DNA from: Candidatus Helarchaeota archaeon
GTDB taxonomy: Archaea; Asgardarchaeota; Lokiarchaeia; Helarchaeales; HEL-GB-A
NCBI GenBank assembly: GCA_013375405.1
Contig: JABXJU010000110.1
Location: forward strand, 1 to 13,965
DNA: 13,965 nucleotides
Direction: 5' to 3'
Shown here: piece after piece, positions 12,349 to 13,965 of the stretch
Layout of the letters: each line of letters begins with the position of its first letter
How positions within the stretch are numbered: the stretch's first letter is position 1
Program-made: the position numbers and the translations under genes
The notes under the pieces: generated by a model
What the model was told of the DNA's origin: nothing
The model's database searches: none
What the model saw: the letters and a program-made list of their open reading frames with translations, nothing else

Positions 12349-12888
12349 CTATTCCTGAATAGATTTTACGTGTTCTTTGATTAATATGATTACTATTTGA
12401 ATCATAGATTCCTGAGACCATAAGCCCGTATTTAATACGATATCATATATTGAATAATTATTTAAATCAATATCATATAACTTCTTAAATCTGGCAATTT
12501 CACTTTTTTCCCGGTTAAGGGTTTCTTCTTTTACTTTGTTGTAAGGGTATTTTTCACGTTGAGCTATTCTGTCAATCCGAACTTCCTCGTCAGCATATAA
12601 TAGAATATTAATAGAGGAAATATCTCGTGTCATCCATGCTGCCAATAAAGCATCAAGAACGACATTGCCTTTTTTAGCTTCATCGACTGTTCTTTTGTCA
12701 ATTTCGCGATCAATTTCAGAATTTTGTTCGACAAATTTACTAAATTCTTCTAAACTCATTTGGTGAACTTTTGCCATTTGCCGAAACACATCACCTGCCG
12801 CAATATATCGTAATTCAAATTCATTTGCAACTTCCTTTGCTATGGTAGTTTTCCCAGTTCCATGAAAACCAGAAATGGTAATTATCAT
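12349..12888 (-). CDS. cmk: Cytidylate kinase (archaeal type)
   Basis: A 179-residue P-loop kinase that phosphorylates CMP (and dCMP) with ATP for pyrimidine nucleotide supply. The P-loop is GFHGTGKTT (7-15). IAAGDVFRQMA (34-44) is the NMP-binding helix with the Gly-Asp-x-Phe-Arg signature of archaeal Cmk. EIDREIDKRTVDEAKKGNVVLDALLAAWM follows, then lid residues RIAQREKYPYNKVKEETLNRE with the paired arginines. The length suits the compact archaeal enzyme, shorter than bacterial Cmk. The position between rpl34e and rpl14e is the standard archaeal one. Adenylate kinase is an alternative by fold, but motif and locus favour Cmk. ATG is at 12886-12888, with GGTT upstream. Confidence 0.9.
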   Translation of the reverse strand: MIITISGFHGTGKTTIAKEVANEFELRYIAAGDVFRQMAKVHQMSLEEFSKFVEQNSEIDREIDKRTVDEAKKGNVVLDALLAAWMTRDISSINILLYADEEVRIDRIAQREKYPYNKVKEETLNREKSEIARFKKLYDIDLNNYSIYDIVLNTGLWSQESMIQIVIILIKEHVKSIQE

Positions 12889-12924
12889 ATTTCATAACCT
12901 TCGTAAAAAAAGGCGAAGATTTTC

Positions 12925-13212
12925 TCATTCCTCTATAGTTGCAAGCGATTTTCTAACAGCGCTCTTTATCCTCTTGCGTAAACAGGTAGGACAGTAATAT
13001 CCTCCATATTTACGATTAGGGCGTCTTGTAGCTTTACCCACCTTATGGATGTTAGGACCTCGTAGTCGGGGAATCGATTTTATAGGAATGCCACATCCCG
13101 CACATTTATTCAGACTAGTGCCATGTTTCTGATAATGAATTTTTGCAGTGCGTCCTGGAGTTGTTATGTTTTTTCGCTTTTTACTTCTTGATCTATATCG
13201 GGGGGCTGGCAT
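12925..13212 (-). CDS. rpl34e: Large-subunit ribosomal protein L34e (eL34)
   Basis: A 95-residue basic ribosomal protein of archaea and eukaryotes. The N-terminal PAPRYRSRSKKRKNITTPG and a four-cysteine zinc site (CAGC at about 38-41; CPTC at about 74-77) with KATRRPNRKYGGYYCPTCLRK are diagnostic. It binds 23S rRNA in the 50S subunit. It precedes cmk by 36 bases and lies 117 bases after the secY stop. In many archaea adk and a DUF106 (EMC3-like) gene lie between secY and rpl34e; neither is here. Confidence 0.96.
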   Translation of the reverse strand: MPAPRYRSRSKKRKNITTPGRTAKIHYQKHGTSLNKCAGCGIPIKSIPRLRGPNIHKVGKATRRPNRKYGGYYCPTCLRKRIKSAVRKSLATIEE

Positions 13213-13329
13213 TTTTCAAACCACTATATATTTTGACAATTTAATTTATTCAAATTGCCTTCTCTATAAAAAATTTTCTTAGTTGTAACTGGAATGACAA
13301 AAAGACCTAATTATGATCCATTTGTGGCC

Positions 13330-13965
13330 TTATTCTAATCCAAGCAATCCCCGCATAGCAGGATTCATGGATGCAAGTTGTTCCTGTGCAATAATTTGAT
13401 AATATTGATATATTATACCTACGGTCAATAGTATACCCATTCCCGTACCTAATGCCCCTAGAAAGTCAGCTCCTGCAGCTAGTACTCCCACTGCAATTGC
13501 TCCAATTGTGGTTACGGTTGGGATATAGCGTTCTAAAATTCGCTCTAAGACTCTAGGTGTTGGTCTAAATCCTGGAACCATTAAGCCAGCTTGTATTATT
13601 TGGTGGGATACGTCACGTGGGGCGATCCCCGACACATCTACCCAGATTTTTGAGAACCATACACACAGTAAAACTAGCACGATCATGTATATAATTGCGC
13701 GCGCGGGATCGTCCATAAGTTGCTGGAGCGAGCGCGGCGGGGTCAAATAGTACAGGACGCAGCCCTTCTCAGGCGCCATCCACTGGCTCCCACCTCCTAC
13801 CGGGTCTATCTCTTTAAATTTCGCAAAAAATGTAACAAAGGGATTGGTAGGAAACGCGCGGTACAGCAACTGCCCAAAAAATAGGGCATTAGCATAGAGA
13901 GCTTGTACTAGAATTACCGGGATATTTGAAACGTACAGCAACTTGATCGGATACTTACCTTTAAA
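13330..13965 (-). CDS. secY: SecY translocase subunit, C-terminal part (cut by the window edge)
   Basis: The 3' part of the main channel subunit of the Sec61/SecYEG translocon, which moves proteins across or into the cytoplasmic membrane. The open frame runs off the right edge, and its first visible residues (FKGKYPIKLLYVSNIPVIL) are internal SecY sequence, so the TTG at 13939-13941 is not the start. Visible: TM7-8 with the long outer loop (GGGSQWMAPEKGCVLYYLTPP), the cytosolic C5 loop (VSGIAPRDV, MVPGFRPTPRVLERILERYIP) whose arginines contact the ribosome, and TM9-10 up to the C terminus GLLGLE. The stretch 13691-13800 coding for the outer loop has about 62% G+C by hand count, far above its surroundings. 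Confidence 0.95.
   Translation of the reverse strand, partial: FKGKYPIKLLYVSNIPVILVQALYANALFFGQLLYRAFPTNPFVTFFAKFKEIDPVGGGSQWMAPEKGCVLYYLTPPRSLQQLMDDPARAIIYMIVLVLLCVWFSKIWVDVSGIAPRDVSHQIIQAGLMVPGFRPTPRVLERILERYIPTVTTIGAIAVGVLAAGADFLGALGTGMGILLTVGIIYQYYQIIAQEQLASMNPAMRGLLGLE

Noticed and set aside
12077..12358. Plus-strand frame of 93 codons opposite rpl14e
   Set aside because: It is antisense to a clear ribosomal protein gene and reads as Ser/Ile/Leu-rich filler.
13330..13941. A complete small membrane protein starting at the TTG near 13941
   Set aside because: The frame stays open to the window edge and the upstream residues continue SecY sequence, so it is the C-terminal part of secY.
1..13965. 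CRISPR array, insertion sequence, integrase or attachment site
   Set aside because: No regularly spaced repeats, transposase motifs or tRNA-adjacent duplications were seen; the short inverted and direct repeats found are local to leaders and gene ends.

Overview
The window is AT-rich and reads as a contig of an Asgard (Promethearchaeota-type) archaeon. It combines archaeal ribosomal and secretion genes with a eukaryote-like ubiquitin and ESCRT gene set. Supporting signs are a Vps4 ATPase with MIT domain, a UEV (Vps23/TSG101-like) protein, a Vps28-like protein, a RING/ubiquitin/E2/E1 cluster, a Roadblock/LC7 protein, and an EF-1A carrying the insertion shared by eukaryotes and part of the archaea. 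I cannot place it below the Asgard level with confidence.

Layout. (1) 1-3135, ESCRT module: vps4 (+) converges on a minus-strand pair, uev/vps23 then vps28, joined by a TAATG stop/start overlap. A minus-strand coiled-coil gene of unknown function precedes the pair, separated by a terminator-like hairpin. (2) 3311-6698, ubiquitin module, all (+): small RING protein, ubiquitin-like protein ending in Gly-Gly-Ile, E2, E1, then an unrecognised GATase/GIFT-like protein with a C-terminal zinc ribbon. TATA-like boxes lie before E2 and before the last gene. (3) 6739-7128: a Roadblock/LC7 protein (-). (4) 7319-10010, translation genes: rps7 (+), a 317-base gap holding a striking set of inverted repeats, EF-1A (+), and convergent rps10 (-). 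(5) 10225-13965, all (-): tRNA-Ser(GGA), an RsmC-like methyltransferase, cbf5, rpl14e, cmk, rpl34e and the 3' part of secY, a recognisably archaeal order that lacks adk and the EMC3/DUF106 gene.

Working model. E1 activates the ubiquitin-like protein, passes it to the E2, and the RING protein directs transfer. ESCRT-I-like UEV/Vps28 could recognise the modified cargo or Ub, and Vps4 would disassemble ESCRT-III filaments, whose genes are not in view. The undescribed pieces most worth attention are the zinc-ribbon protein after E1, the coiled-coil protein before the UEV gene, the E1 C-terminal extension, and the switch-like leader of EF-1A. No CRISPR array, insertion sequence, phage gene or integrase was seen.
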